A stretch of 64,000 nucleotides of DNA from Apus apus (GCF_020740795.1 NC_067291.1:13024780-13088779), one strand, 5' to 3'. Positions 12,284 through 26,975 are shown, counted from the stretch's first letter. A program made the numbers and translations. The notes: generated by a model from the letters alone, not told the origin.

Positions 12284-15200
12284 TGACTAATTATTAATTC
12301 ATGTTTGTAATGAAAAAGAGTTTAGGATCCACAAAACTAAATTCTGGCGTTGGTTATGTCATCTCTGAGATGCTCTGAGACACAAATAACAGTTAGTTAC
12401 TTAGAGCTTGCTAAGCCAATCATCTCTAAATCTCTCTGTGAGCAACGCAGAGACAGTGGGATTGTTGTATTACTGCCTTATCTGGCAAAAATTAGAAACA
12501 AGATCTACCCAGACATGAATTTGGCTTTGACAAAGAACAGCATAAAATAAAAAAAATATTTCTTTCAGTTCAGTGGAATTACATCTGACCAGCATTTCCA
12601 GAAATGTATTTTTAAAATCCCCTCATAAACTCAGTGGGTTATGAAGTAATACTGGATAGCAGACACAGGAGCAAGAAGCAATAATATGTGGTGTGGGTTT
12701 TATTCACTTATGACACAAGATTGCTGCTGGAAGAAGAAAATTAATGGACAGATACAGAGAAGTGGCATTTCTATCCTATGGATCACATTAGAACAATTTT
12801 GGAAAAAAATTGGAGCGAGATTATCAAAATGGTGTAAGTGAAGGAAACTCATTTTTTCCATGTAGTTCCTTCTTTGAGAATGGGTGTCAGAAGACAGAGC
12901 AAATGCATTTTTACCTTGTTATTCAGTGAGTGTTAGTACTATCAGCTGCATAAAAAGCTATTTTGCAAAGTCACTGGAGCTAGGTCAGCCATCCTTCTAT
13001 CCAACAGTAAAAATTATAGATCAAAATTAAGATTTTTTTTTTTCATACAGATCAAGGTGTTACGTTCAGTGAGGTACCGCGAAAGAAACAAATATAGACC
13101 CTCCCAATCCTAGTAATGTACTGTCTCCTGGTAATAGGCAATAAATTGTTCCTGTTCTCAAATAGAAAATGAAATTTCCAAGTGGACTGAGAGTCTTCAA
13201 TACCCTGAGGAAGCTGTTTTTAGAGTTCTTAAGCACCCATCCTACCTGTTGAAGCATAGCACCATTAATTCGTCTATTCAGACGCCTTCTCTGTGTCTCC
13301 CATGTTCTATGTCACTTCTGAAGATAGCACAGATTTTTTTAAAACAGTACATTTCACCCCAAGACATATCTGCCTGTCCTTTAGCCAGCTATAAATGACA
13401 TGATGTCAATGGGAAGACTCCAAATGGCATCAGAGATGCTCAGTGCTTTTGATCACTTTTTTTTTTTTCATTATTAATTGGTAACATTTTTTTTTCCCAA
13501 GGAAAAAGGTTTTTTCGTTGGGAGTTCAAACAGTTCATTAAATTTGAAAACCTAACACGCTGCTCGGTCCTGTTACATTGAATTAGAGTAGAAAAAAAAG
13601 CAGGACAATCCACGGGAAAGGGTCAAGAGCTGCAGGTGGAGCCAAAGCAAAAATGTATCAGAAGTCCTGAACATCACTATTGATGGAACACAATGAACTT
13701 CCCTGAAACCAAATGTGCTGCTTCCAGTTCCCACTGGGATCTCAGGGCACAGTACCCCTGCCCTGACATCCACTGGTGCTGCAGAAGACATTGTTCCTGT
13801 GTTTGTAGCCCCCACACAAACATCTCTGAACACAGCACATTTATTTATTGTTTTCTTGCCAGACCAGAAGTCTTCACATGGAACCATCACTGAGGGATGT
13901 GGCCGGTCCAGGGCATTTGAGTATTAGAACACGATGCTCACAACTGACTCTCCAGTCCTACCCACTCACTGAACACCCCTGACAGGGTGTCAGAGTAGGA
14001 TCTCTCTGAGTACTGTGCAGAGCCAGAACCATTCATGTTTTGCTTTGCTTTTTTTATTCCAATCACTCTTCAAAACTCACTTTTTCCAGCTCCACTTTTC
14101 TTCCAGCAAGGATGTCTAGCCTTCCCATGGATTTCTCAAGGCTGTCCATGACTTCTTTGTGATGGCAGTTTCTTGGGAGTGGTCCTGAGCCTTCCTTTTC
14201 CCTGCCTTGGGCTGCAAACATGGTTGGCCCTCAGCTGAGTTGCAGAGACTTGCTTAGATGGATGTTAATTATGAAGAGGCAGATGAACAAGGATAATACA
14301 TCTCTCTGAAAACTCCCTGGCAACAGTATTTCTGATAGACTTCATAACCCTCTGCTGTATGACCTAACATAGTTTTTTCCTCAATGGAACCATTAAACTA
14401 GTTCTCTACAGAAGAAAAAAAAAAAAAGAAGAGCTGTTGCACTGCTCAATACTCCATGCTAACATTAATCTTTGGGTGGCCCTGGACATCTGAGCCCACA
14501 CTGGCACAAACTTGGCCAGATATGTGCCTATAACACAACTGTCACACATTTGTTTTACTAGGGAGAGACTCAGCTACACCATAAAGGTCAGTTAGTAACT
14601 GCCCAGCAAACTGAGTTATAGTTAAGGTCCCCTGGGACAATTTTAAGCACTCATTAAGATGCAATATTTATTCCAATAACTATTAAAGATACAATCCAAA
14701 ATTATGATAATTTGCCACAACTTAGAAGCATTTTTAGGACTTTGTTTTCCAGCTGCACAGACCTGGAAGTCACTATTGAATCACCTCTCTTCTGCTGTGG
14801 GCTGTAGCTTTCATACTGCAGAGTAATTTCCTCTCAGAAAGTTTAGTATTTTCCTGAAGATTTGGACAAGAAATTCCAAATTCAAAAGCAATAATTCAAT
14901 GCTTAAGTGAATTCCACTGGAATGGGCTCTTATTATTATTTCATAGCGAATATGTACGTAGCCAACTCCTTGAGACATGAGGATTGTGACAATCCCTGCT
15001 CCACAGAGCCCGTGGCTCAACTGGTGAGCAGACAAACAAGACAAATCTGTAGGACGGTGTGGGAGGCAGGCATGATGGCATTCCAAAAAAATCCCAAACA
15101 AACCCCAGTCAGGGAATCAGCTTCCAAAATATTTATGATGGTTTTCAAGGTTTCAAAGATAAAAGAGTCATTCCAAACATAAACTCTCATCCCACACAGA

Positions 15201-18200
15201 CAATGCTTGTACTCAACACACTGTTGTCTCAGCAAGCATTTACTTGCAGTAGAAAACCTTATTGCACTGGAATATAGTTGCCAGGAATTGACAGTTGTGA
15301 TGACTGCAGAGAAGTGCTGCATGTGGATGACCACAATTAATTTACCAAAGGCCTGAGTATCATTTGTCTTAGTCAGTATGGCTGAGGATCCTCAGTAAAA
15401 CAAAGATGGAAAAGAGGAAAAAGGGAAGGGAAATGGAAATGTCACAATCATGTTCAAACAGTGTTTTCCAAAGGAGCTCAGCCTAAAAATATTTACTTTT
15501 CAGATAATTCCAATGCTATATATTCTTTTACTAAAAGTTTAAATGAGCCTTGAAGACTTCTCTTTTACCACCAGCCAATATGGACACAAACACCAATAGT
15601 TCCTACAGCTCAACAAATATGAGGCAGCTTGATAAACATCAAGGATGAACAAAGGTATTAGCATGTTACAGATCCTTTTAAATAAAGCTGATAAGAAATT
15701 TCACCATTGCATAGAAAGAGCAGTCTGACTAATTCAGGGAAATATTAGCACACACGTACATAGAGCTGAATTCCAAACTACGAGGGAATTTCAGCTCCAA
15801 AATCCAGCTTTGGAGTTTGCCCTCTTCCTTGTCCACTGAAAACCAAACCCCATCAAAACCCTGGGTATCAGTACAAGTCCTCATGGTAAGGAGACATTTC
15901 TAGCTGCTGTATGCCCAGGTGCACTAGTATTTACTTCCACCTGCTGCTGAAATAAGCACTGTGCAGCAGGGAGTTTCAGCCCATACATTCCCAGTCTATT
16001 CAGTTTTCTCCATCTTTGAGCTGAGCTGAATTCCCTTCCTTTTTCAGACTTTTCCTATCATCCCCAGGCAGCTGCTCACAACCCACTCCTTCCTTTCTTG
16101 TTCCAACTAAGCCCTTTTAAGATTCATATTCTTTTTGATCTCTGGGCTCTCAGACTTGGCAAGCCAGCTGTGTAAATGCCCAGGGCCTGAAAAATAGTGT
16201 TTTCCCAATGGATTATTGAGTTATTGTTATTTTGTCTCCCTTGAAGTTGTTTACCCCAAGTATCCTGTCTTGATCACTGTTTTGTAGCCATTGGTTTCCA
16301 TTTTCTCCTAGACTAAACCATTTTCTTGGACTGAGCTTTATAAATAACCTTCACATGCACAGGCTAAAATATATAAACTCTTCATGAAAGCAGTATACTT
16401 AACTACCCTGGTCCTCCAAACCACAGTAGTTAAGATCAACCATCTAGAATACCAACAATTCCCATATTTATAGGTTAGATCATTGGTGGCAGAGACTTCA
16501 GTGCTGCAGGGTCTCTGACTCTTGAATTTACTTTCCTTTGTAGAAGTTCTCAGCTCTCTTCTATTCACACGAGTAGAGCAGTGGTGGGGAGGAAAGTCAT
16601 CACCCAAGGTAGTGTAGAAGCAGTTGCCTTATTAAAAAAAAAATCCCAGCAACCAGAGCTTTTCTGCTTTGTAAATTCTCTTGCTAAAATTTCCAGCATA
16701 GCCTGAGGTTTCTTACTTTTTTTGATAACTTTTTAGAAGTGAGGAGAATTAAACACTTCCAGCATAGAATGGAAAATATTTCCCAAGACTTCTTAAAAGA
16801 CACTGTGGTTAGAAAACCCTGCATCCTATTTCTTTGCCCAATTCCCCACTTCTGCTACATACAACTAAAATGATATACACTGAAAACCTAAGGACATAGA
16901 TAAGCACAAATACCCAGAAGTGGAAAAATAAATTAGAAATCCATTTCCAGTTTTCGGGAAAAACTGAGCTTAAATCAGCAAGTATGTCAGATTTAGCAGC
17001 TGATGCAAACAGCTACATTATATGGTGAGCACCTCTGACCTGAGGCTACAAAAAGCTGCAGTGGGAACAAAAGAGGAGCTGGAGCCGGCACAACTGCTGT
17101 CACTAACTCCATCCTGTCTGGGTCTATGTAACACTCTATTAAAATATTTTTTCTCATTTGATACCTTGAATATGGTTGTGTCCCCAGTCACTGCTAGCAA
17201 GGTGACATGCAAAAGAAAGCCTTCCTAAAGAAGCCTGGATCAGTCTGGAGTTAACTTCTCTTATCAACACCGAGTGCTCTCTTCACACTTGGTGCAAGGC
17301 TGAACAGTTTTCTGCTAATTCTTCATCAAGAGGGAACTGCAAAGGCAGGAGCTTTGTGGTCCTTTGTAAGAAACTGCTGGAGCCATTGCAAAACCCACCC
17401 AGACAAGAGATCCAACTGTTGCATAAAATGCAGTATCTCATTGCAGAATTAGGAAATGTTCTTTTGCAATGCAGGAAAATTATTCAGCGTGCTGGCATTT
17501 ATAAATAGCCACACATCACAGTCATGAGGATCTGAAGAACACATTATTTCCAGGAAGAATGTAAGTCCACTAAAAATTGAGTGGTTCAGTGTGAGAGGTG
17601 GTGGAAACATGCGAGGTGAGGGGTGCAGTGGGGCTGGTGGAGCTGCAGGGGCAGGGCAGGGCCACCTGCCAGGGCTTGCTCACCTCCTGCCCTCTGTGAA
17701 GCCCAGCAGCTGGATCCTCCAACCCTTGGGCACCCGTGCAGTTGAAAGCCTTGTGCATCTAATGAACTACACTACCTTCCTACAAAGGAGATAGATTAGA
17801 ACTGCACCACAGAAAGAACAGCTCCAGGACCATATCTGTGCACTGATGCTATGGCAGGAAAAGTCCTTTTCCAGCCTTTCAAGACTTTCTGTGGAGCCAC
17901 TTTTGGGGTAGGATGTGGGAACAGATTTTGAGATGCCCTTGAGGAAAACTGTCCTATGTCTTCAGATTTTCCTAACAATGGGACTCACTGATAGGAATTA
18001 ATTCTCTTTTCCCTGGCACATGATGAAAAAAATCCATCCATGTGGTCTGAGTAGCAGAAAGTTATTATTGATGTGCAAAGCTTCTCAGAAAAGGACAGAA
18101 CAAACTCCAATTCCCTTCTTAGCTGTAAGTCTGCAAAGGGGCTCCCAGGAAGACTTCCATCAGTCACCCTGGGATTGTTTCTCTGGTGCAATCAGAATCA

Positions 18201-19223
18201 CACTCAACTGAGACAGGACTCAGATTTTTTTTCCCCTACATTTTCATTATACTAAAATATCTATCAGCACTACATAAATAGCAAACCTCACTTAATTTTT
18301 CAAACGTGAAAAGAAGTTGCAGGTCATTAAAAAAATCAAAAGCTTAAAAATAAAAAAGAAACACCATTCTATTAAAATAATAAGGCTGAGGTATAGAGGG
18401 ACTTTTTTTTTTGGTCTTTCAGTTTGTGGCAGGGATTTTAAAACCATTTTAGTAAAGGACAAATAATCCTAATATGAACAAAAATTAAAAGAAATTAGTT
18501 CAGCAATGAACCATTCACAGACACTTGGTCATAAAACAACAAACAACTCGTCATTCTTAATGTTATTCTTCTCCAGGGAAATAAGCTTTTTGTTTGCTGT
18601 GATGAACTGTTATAATTGAGTTCAACTTTACTGGAGTAGTAAAGCAGCTTAAGAAGCTGAGATTTATTCTGATCTTAAAAGATGCTTGCAGCAGAAAAAA
18701 TATCCTTGTGATATAACCAGGTCCTCCTAGGTACTTTAAAAGAATTGTAATCTGTTATTTTTCTTGTCAATTTTATTTTTCAAGGAAAGGCATGTAATTT
18801 TCATTGCCAATATACACTGGGCACAGAAGATCGGATGGCAGATATTATAATGAAGTGTTCTTTGTTTACTGAAAAAAACCCCACGTTCATTATTTTTTAG
18901 TAATGTTTGACAGTCTCATCACAAATGGAGGTCTCAACTGTAACTGTGGTTCTTCATATGCCTGAGGTTGATTTATTTTGTCACCAAGCTGAGCTGATTT
19001 TATTGGAAGGAGTAACAGAAACTTTTCTTTCATCTTTTGCTGTGAGAGTGCAATGGATGAAACCCTGATGCACCAGCTGTATCTCTCAGCAAACTCCTAA
19101 TTACCTGAATGCAGGCTGCCCTCCATTGCTTGTTAATTTTTAAGACTAACGTGTTTTATAAGGAGTTACATGTAGCAGGTAAATCAAGATGTAGGGGTGT
19201 CTCTGCTCTTCCCTCTACATCTG

Positions 19224-19241
19224 CAGCTCTGATCAGAGCTG
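19224..19241. repeat. Perfect 18-bp palindrome
   Basis: CAGCTCTGATCAGAGCTG equals its own reverse complement over all 18 bases, and the next pair outward does not match. A partial repeat (GATCA) follows immediately. It could be a dimeric transcription-factor site or chance. Confidence 0.8.
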
Positions 19242-22200
19242 ATCATTTGTGCCACATCAAGCACTGACTTCACAGAACAGAAAAATATATAATAGATATG
19301 AGTGAAATAAAAGTCCTTTTCATGCAACTTGATCTCAGGACCATAGTGAGGTTTGTGGTGTGACTAGGTAATAAGCCCACAGGTACAATTTAAATACCAT
19401 TTTACCAAGCACATCAAATAGAAAACCTCAGAGATAATAGTTCTTTTCTAAATTGGGCCTGGCAGGCTGTTTTACAACACCCTGGGAAATCGCAGAGGAT
19501 CAGGCTGGAAAATTATTTCATCTAATGAAAAATATTGGGAGCATATAAATGCTGCCTTTCACATGGCCAAAATATGCTTTACAGAAGGAAAAGAACCATG
19601 ACAGCAAACCAGAGACGTATCCCACACAAAGCAATCACTTATCTGCTCACTAACTAAAGGCCAGTTCTGAGCTTATTTGTGCTTCCAGAGGAACATCAGC
19701 CCATTGAAGTGCACTGCAAAAAAACTCAGTGCAATTGAGGCTTATCATGTCTCCACTGGAACCCTAGGTATGCTTTTGACATCAGCAAAGGAAACCTGGG
19801 GACTTGAGGGTTGATTATATATCCAGTGGTTTGCTTCTAAGCACAAATCAAAACCTCAGGAGGGAACTGAGGGCAGGTGGGACTGTCTTCTACCTTGTGC
19901 TAAAGGCCAGGTGTGTAAAAGCCCAGGCATTTTGCCACTGAACACGATTCTTTTTTGAATCTAAGTTTGGATGGATACAGAAGAACACTTTCCAATATAC
20001 ATCAATTTATATGACAATTTCATATTTTCACCACTGCTTAAACAGTATGAGGTTCTCTTTGTAGAAAAGAGAATCGTAACTTCTCTCAGACATTTCCAAC
20101 CTTTTCTTAACCCACATCCTAACAAATAATATTTTCTCTCTTGTTTCATGTTAAGCTAAAAAGAAGAGCAGTCTGACTTTCAGGGTTGTTTTTTTTTAAA
20201 TGCCTTCAGAGCATTTTTCAACTCAATGTGCCTATATATATTCCTTTTGGCAGTGGAACATACTGGAAGGTTTGTTCTTTTAAGATAATTCTGCTGCCGT
20301 TCTCTGAACAACAACAACAAGATGCCTGCTCCTTGCACAGAAACCCCAGAGCATCCATGGCAGGAAGGCATGATTTGCTCTCTAGAAAAAAAAAAATAAA
20401 TTAAAAAATCCTTCCATTTGGCATGAGGAACCATTTTCAGTTCCAAGCCCATATTTTCATTTTGGTTCCTCCAGTCATAAATGTCTTGTGATACTGAGTA
20501 ACAACAACATAAGCTGAAAATTATGCACAGATGAATGAGATCGTTCATAGCTGTTACTCCTCATCTGTGACTTACACATTCAACAGATGATGCTTTTTTT
20601 ACCTGCAGCCTGTTCCAAGGGACATGTGCCATACACCCTGGTAAATATTTGAAGGGAGCCTGGTGTAATGTATGACCCCATTACCCACAGGCCTTGTGAT
20701 CCATCCCAGCTATTAACTACTTGATGTATCCAGACATGAGCTAATAAGTTAAAATTCATGTGTTGAAACAAATTCTTGTAGTCTGGGTCTGCCCTCAGAG
20801 GCCATCTGAAATGAACTGAAGAGTCTTTCCCATCACTGTTACTTCAAGTAAGTCCCAGGTCACCAACCTCCCAGAGCAGGAACCAGTCATTTTGACTTGG
20901 CTCCACTGGGAGATCAAGCACATCAGTTTCAGCAACACCATCTCTCTGCTTTCATGAGGGCTCATTAGCACTCTGCTCAGCTCTGCCCCCTCACACAAAA
21001 CTCTACAGATGGGGAGCAATCCAGTTCTTTACTGGAGAAATTCAGGTCAGAGAGTTATGGGCCCTCAGACCCAAATTTCTCTCTCATCCCAACTCCTCGA
21101 GATTAAGTCAGAAGAACATTAACGGACAGCGTGGGCACTGCACTTGCCTTTCTCTTTGTAGAAACTGGCTGCATAAAAGGCCCATTTTACTAAACCCATC
21201 ATTTGCAGCCAGATTGCTTTCTCTGCTCTTGCACTTCTTTTGACCCAGCCTTGTGAGTGTTTGACTTCAGCTCTGAAGAGAATAAGAATAAATACGCACA
21301 GATAAAGAGTTCATCAGATCATACATTTTCCCAAAGAGACAGGAAAAAGGGAAGAAAATATTTTTCAGAAGAGCTCATTCAATGTTTTGCTCTCTTGAAG
21401 GCTTTTGAGTGCTTGCTGCATAAAAATAATTTGTTTTATACCTCTAAAATTTCAATACCAAAGGAAGTTTGATAGGTAGAATTAACTCCCTTCAAACAGG
21501 AAAGGAGCTTCTTACCTCTCACTGCTGTGCAATAAATAATAACTGCCACAAAAGAGCAGGAAGACACTGGTATCTGTCCTAACTTCACCCCATGACCTGT
21601 ACCTGAGTTGTGAGTTTCCAGCCCCTGTCCTGGCTGTGGGCTACTCACAGCCTCCAGGTCTCACTGTCCTTTTTTTCTTCAGCACATCCAAGAGGCAGCT
21701 AAAATGCTTCCTTCTGCAACATCACAGCACTCTCCTCAGCTGCTGTTCAGGACTCCCAGCAGCTCCTGGCTCTTGCCACAACCACCTCAAGTTCTCCTCC
21801 CTGTGTTGGCAAAATCAAAACTGCACCAATGAAACTGTCCTTCAGCCTATGATTGTCTCTGATCAAGCCAAAGCTATCTCCAAAATGAACACACAAGCCT
21901 TCAGATTTTAATATCAATCAGTTTTCCAGAGAAGCCGGTGGCAAAATCCAAATGCAAAATATGTTTGGAGAAAAAACATTCTCTGATTTCATGGACAATC
22001 AGGGCTGTCTGCATACCTTTCAGTTCACATCATCTGCTTTTCTCAGTAACACTCAGCTCATCTTTCCCTCCTGCTGAAATACAAAACCAGAGCTTCCCAC
22101 AGCTCCACAGTGCATCCCCTCTGAGCATGTCGCTTGGCCAAACAGAAGGATTTTTAGGGCTGAGTCTGCCTTTTCCTCCTCTGTGAAGGGCTGAATGCAT

Positions 22201-25200
22201 TTTTGGGCACAGGGACTACAATTTTTTAAGGTGATCTTTAATATTCTGTCAGACCAAGTTCAAGATCCATGACCCTACTTACAGTTTTACTGGGGACATA
22301 CTCAGATTTCTCCAAGTGACAGGAACATTTCCCCTCATTCCTCACTTGAGAGGGAATGATCATATAGGAACGGTAAGAAAATTAAACTTGGATTAATGGC
22401 TTTACATGGAAAACATTATGGATTAAAAGTTGTGGATTAAACAACACATTTTACTTGTAGCAAGTCAGCAAGAGTAACAACACTAGGAGTAACAAAAGAC
22501 GAAAAGCTGAAACAGTACAGAAGAGCCTGAAATCTGCTAATGTAAGAGAAAAATATAAGATAATTAAGATATCGATCCCGAAAGATAATTGTGCCATTAA
22601 ATTGGAAAGTGTGCCTCTCATTCAAATAAGACACTTTGCTGACTAGTCAGTTCTCTTGCTCCTCAACTCCAGAAGCTGTAGTTTCTCAAACAGAATAGGA
22701 TGAAACCAGTTTAAGAAAAATTCTGGGATGCCCCCCTCCCCAGAGGGGACAGGCATGAGTCCTGTGCATTCTATTCTACAGGATCTGCCTATTTAGGCAT
22801 ATGCAGGAAAATTCACCTGAAGTAAGTCAAAATGTGCATTTAAAGCAGATTCCTAAAAACTCCATTCCTGTTCAGTTTGTAGTTGTATGTTTATGTTGAA
22901 AACTAAGTTGACTGCCATTCAACTCGGATTAAATTGTTCATTATTATTAACAACATCCAATCAGCATTATAGTTCTGAATGGATGCCCATCCCATGCATT
23001 AAACACAGTTTAACTGTTTCATTCAGTGTGAATGTAAATCTGACCTCACTGATCAACCAAAGTTATCAGTGTCCTAACTCTTAATGTGCAAATATCTAAT
23101 TTTTATAATAACTTTTTCTTCTAAGGCAGAGTATCAGGCAGATTTTCCATTATTTATTGTCACAAGATTATGTGTACTAAGGAAGTATTTTTTTAAGTGC
23201 TTGATTTCTATGGGTCACAGTGAGCTGAAAGATGATGAAATGAGAGAATATTTAAAATATTGATTACATACATTATTTAAATATCTAAGGAAAAAGGATG
23301 ATCTTTTCCTAACTCTTTGGAAGGAGGTACAGAACTCCCTCATTGGCTTTTTGTAACCTGAAGTTGAGCTCTCTCAATTCTCTGAAGATTCTGAGTGACT
23401 TGTGCAGGCTTTGCTCTGTCCCTTCCTCCCCATTTTTCTGTCCCCCACCTGCAGCAGGAGTGACAAGGTGGTCCTCCTGCAGACACTGGCCTCCAGCTTA
23501 GCTGCCCACTGTGCAGGCCAAGCTCTTCACCTTGCTGTACAAGACCTGCCACAAGTTTTCCCAGGCTATTGCTAGAGCTGTTAAATGCAGCCACAATAAA
23601 CCTGCCTGTGTTGTAACACTGAGTAATCTGATAAAGTTATATCCAGGCGGCTCCCAAATTCTTTTAAGTTTGTGGAATCTGTTCTTTACACAACTATATT
23701 TCTACTAGATAGAACTTTATATATTTATCACCAAAAAAATAAATTAGGGCAAACAAGAATTCATATGTGAACCAGTTTACTTTTCTCCTGCATGAACACT
23801 CTTTGGCTTTCTTCAATATTACACAACCAGAGTCAATTATAAGCCCTTTATGTTTCCCTAGCAGGAAGGTTAAAATTCAATTCTCTTTTATTGCAGTTTG
23901 CAAACATAATATACTCTCCAGCTGGCTTGGAAAAGCTCTTCAATTAAATCATCTTGTGCAGTACTGCTTCTTAGTGGCTGGTACCTCCGTGCTCAACAAC
24001 AAACTGACAAGCCCACAATTCCATGGTATTTATTGGTCCATTCCTTTAATGTGATAGTTATTTTATAAGATAATTCTTTTTCATCCAAATGACCAAATAG
24101 ACAGTTTTGGGCTTCTGAGTGGGGACAAACTACCCCTTTAAATTCAAAATGTCTCCTAAAAGCTTTGAGGCAACGCTGCCGTCCTTTGTGCCTCTCCCCA
24201 GTAAATCAGTTGCTTGGTTCTGTTTGTTTGCAGGGTTTCAAATACTGCTACTAGCAGAAAGTAAAATGATTTGTTCGCATAGAGTTTGCTCTGTTATTGA
24301 CCTAAGGCAAGAAGCCTGAAAAACTGGAGGGAAATGATCTATTGAAATCTATAATCCTTCCCTCTGCCCTCACCTCACCTCCAGAACATGAGCTTAGGAT
24401 GCTTGTTAGAATAACTACTTATCTACCCATGACCAGGGGCTGCCCTCCACTGGAATGTTAAAAAGGACCACACCTAAATACTGTGCTGACTCCATTATTT
24501 TTGTCCAACTCCAACATCAAAGAAATCCATTACAGTTTATCCCCCAACCAAAGAAAGTAAATGGACTTACTGGAAGGATCAGTATGCTCCAAAAGGGTGA
24601 CAGAGGAATAAAGAGGAGAATCCAAGTGCCTTTCTGTAGGGCCCTGTAAAAGCTGGGATCCTTCAGCATGAGTTAATAATTTCTCCTACCAACACTACAG
24701 CTCCTAAATCCAGCCAGCTTTCAGACATGTTTTCCTGCTCTTCTTGCCACATGGATATCACCTGGCAACCCTGCTTGTTACACACCTGTATTGTGTTGTC
24801 TGATTTTCACTGGATACTCTTGGGGTCAGAGACTGGATCTTTTCTGCCTTTTAAGAGTTAAGACACTTACACCTAAGACATAATTACTATACACAACAAG
24901 CTTAAAATTCAAGGCACCTTTGTTGGCCCTTACTTTCTATGACTCAACAAATTTGTTACCTTGAGGTGCTAAACACAGCTGTGAGCACAAGAGAGAGAGA
25001 AAATGAAGGTCAATTTTTCTACTACAGGAGTGTCTTCTAATTTCATAGAAACCCACTGATGCTGACACCAACATACTGTGCTGGTTTCCCTTTCCTCTGA
25101 GGTGTTGTTTTTGTGAAAGTGCAAACCAGCACCTTTCCAGCCACATCTGTCTGCCAAGAAGACTGAGAATCTTTGGCATTTTCACCAGCAGAAATTACAG

Positions 25201-26659
25201 CACTGAAAGCAAAAGGTACAGTACCAGTGATGCTGAGGGGCACTGTAGAAAGCTGCATGACACAGAAACAATAATAATAAAAAGCTGAAGTCCAGCTAAT
25301 AAAACATTTTCCAAAGGACAAATGTGACACCGTCTTTCTAGAGGTCTGTCCTTGTGTGCCCTTTTTCTGAGGCATCCAATTAATATTTGGTGGCTGGGAT
25401 TTCCCCATACTATTAGGAAGGATAATCAGCCCCTGGGAATCCTCAAAGCTGTAACTAAGGGGGTTAATGCCTCCTCTCACCAAGGTAAAGCTGCTGCTGG
25501 TCTGACAAGGTCTTAATGCTCCACTCATTGGCTGAGAAAATCTTCCCTGCCCAAGAGCCTTAGGAGGAGGAGGGATTCAGCACCTTACACAACACCTAGT
25601 CTTCAGAAATCTTAATTAACAGTTGCTGTGTTATATGTTAAGGCACCTACACAAAAACAGCATCGAATTTTTACTTCCAGGACTAAAATGTATTAGTTCT
25701 CATACATTTGCCACACATGGTTAGGCACAATTAGCACCAGGAGGTCACAGGAGGCCTGGGTGACAGGCAAGGACAGCACCAGAATGGGTCTTTTCTGCTG
25801 AGAGGCCCTTTGAAGGTCAGGGTTAGAGTGGTTGGCAATCAGCTTCAAAACCTCCTGGCCCATACACCTCACTCAAGCTGGTGACAGGGAAAGTGAATGT
25901 CATTCCCCCATGGCTTCCCAAAGGACCAGAGTCAAATAGTCACCACAGTGAAAAAAACACAGGATTCCTAAAGAGAAATTATTCACCCTGGCTCTTGCCC
26001 TTTCTGCCTCTTTTTTATTATAGTTTATTTCTACCCCATCAGCATGCTGTAGCACCACCATGCAGTGCCAGACACTCTACAGACAACGGACAGACTGACA
26101 GTCCCTCCATCAAGACTAGAGCAGTGCTTACAGTGTGTTAAATCTGGGCTGTTAAGCCCTGAAGTTTTAGGCTGCTACTTTTTGGCTGTACCCTTCGTGT
26201 GAGCAGAGCTGGTACTGCCCGTTTCACAGGTAGGAAACCCCTCCCTCCCCTTCACTTGTACTTCTGAAAAATAGAAGATTAAGTTCAATTGACAGAGTTT
26301 GCCCTTCAACACTTACAAATGCATCGGCTTGAATTTGCAATGTAAACTCGAGAGCTCCCTGAAATGTGAAAAACAGCAGCTGAATTTGCAGCCAGAGGCA
26401 AGTTACAGAATACAACAACTTGCAGTGTAAAGAACCGTAAGGCAAGATGAAGGCTTCCCCAGCCCCTTTGCCTTTAAAATGCCCTGGAAGCACCGAGGCT
26501 TTCGGCAGAACACCTTCCCTGCTCTCAGAAGCTGTGACTCTTCATCCTCTCCTCACGAAGACCCAGGGGATTGCTTACTTAGCACACACCAGAGGCAATG
26601 GGTAGGGTGAGCAGTCACTGCAGCCAGAAAACCCCAGCAGAGAGCAAAGGCAATCACCC

Positions 26660-26761
26660 TCCACAGGCGGAGGCTTGGGAGCTGGATTGCGCGGAGCAGA
26701 CGAAGCCCTCCGGCCGGAGCGCCCGGGCGGAGCAGCCCCCCTGGCCCTGAGGAGCAATGCA
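26660..26761 (+). other. CTXND1: Putative non-coding first exon of CTXND1 (5' end undefined)
   Basis: The right boundary is set by GTAAGT at 26762-26767, a full match to the intronic donor consensus, although the last exon base is A instead of the preferred G. The left boundary is only the start of the CpG island, because the transcription start cannot be read from sequence. An ATG at 26757 lies five bases before the exon end. If this exon joins the acceptor at 57800, that ATG would run in frame with the upstream ATGs at 57808 and 57811, not with the CTXND1 start. RNA evidence could place the exon elsewhere. Confidence 0.4.
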
Positions 26762-26975
26762 GTAAGTGACTCGGGACTGCAGCAGCCGCCGGCTCCCCGG
26801 CCGAGCGGGGCTGGAGCCTTGCGGCTTGCGCTGGGAGAGAGGCAACCTCCAGCCCGGGAGCAGTGGCAGAGCTGCACGAGATTTTCGTGCCGTTTCCCCC
26901 AGAAGGGAAGGGCTGGAGCCGGGACCGGGGGATGCTCTGGGCGGTGTGCGGTGCAGCGAAGGGCTCGCTCTCGGG
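26660..26975. promoter_or_regulatory. CTXND1: CpG island, putative CTXND1 promoter
   Basis: CpG dinucleotides rise sharply here (GCGCGG, CCGGCCGG, GCCCGGGCGG, GCCGCCGG, CCGGCCGAGCGG and others) and fall away on both sides. It is the only such island between the left edge and the CTXND1 coding exon, it lies about 31 kb upstream of that exon, and a good plus-strand splice donor sits inside it. No firm TATA box was found. A TTTAAAAT near 26468 is TATA-like but lies about 200 bp before the island. A weaker minus-strand donor (GTAAGC read on the minus strand, 26578 down to 26573) leaves open a divergent transcript. Assignment to CTXND1 is inferred from position and orientation. Confidence 0.55.

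Larger units (their letters stand above)
2361..26490. other. Long intergenic region with no recognised gene
   Basis: These 24 kb are AT-rich with many short homopolymer runs, for example A at 6183-6196, T at 10487-10501 and A at 14415-14427. The open frames are under about 165 codons, carry no domain I recognise, and show no series of exons with paired splice sites. The local exceptions are listed separately: a 62-bp duplication near 12.2 kb and an 18-bp perfect palindrome near 19.2 kb. Regulatory elements may be present, but single-sequence reading cannot show conservation. Confidence 0.55.

Noticed and set aside
25043..25528. 161-codon minus-strand frame, the longest in the window
   Set aside because: No domain, signal sequence or repeat is recognisable, composition is that of translated non-coding DNA, and no neighbouring exon or splice pattern supports it.
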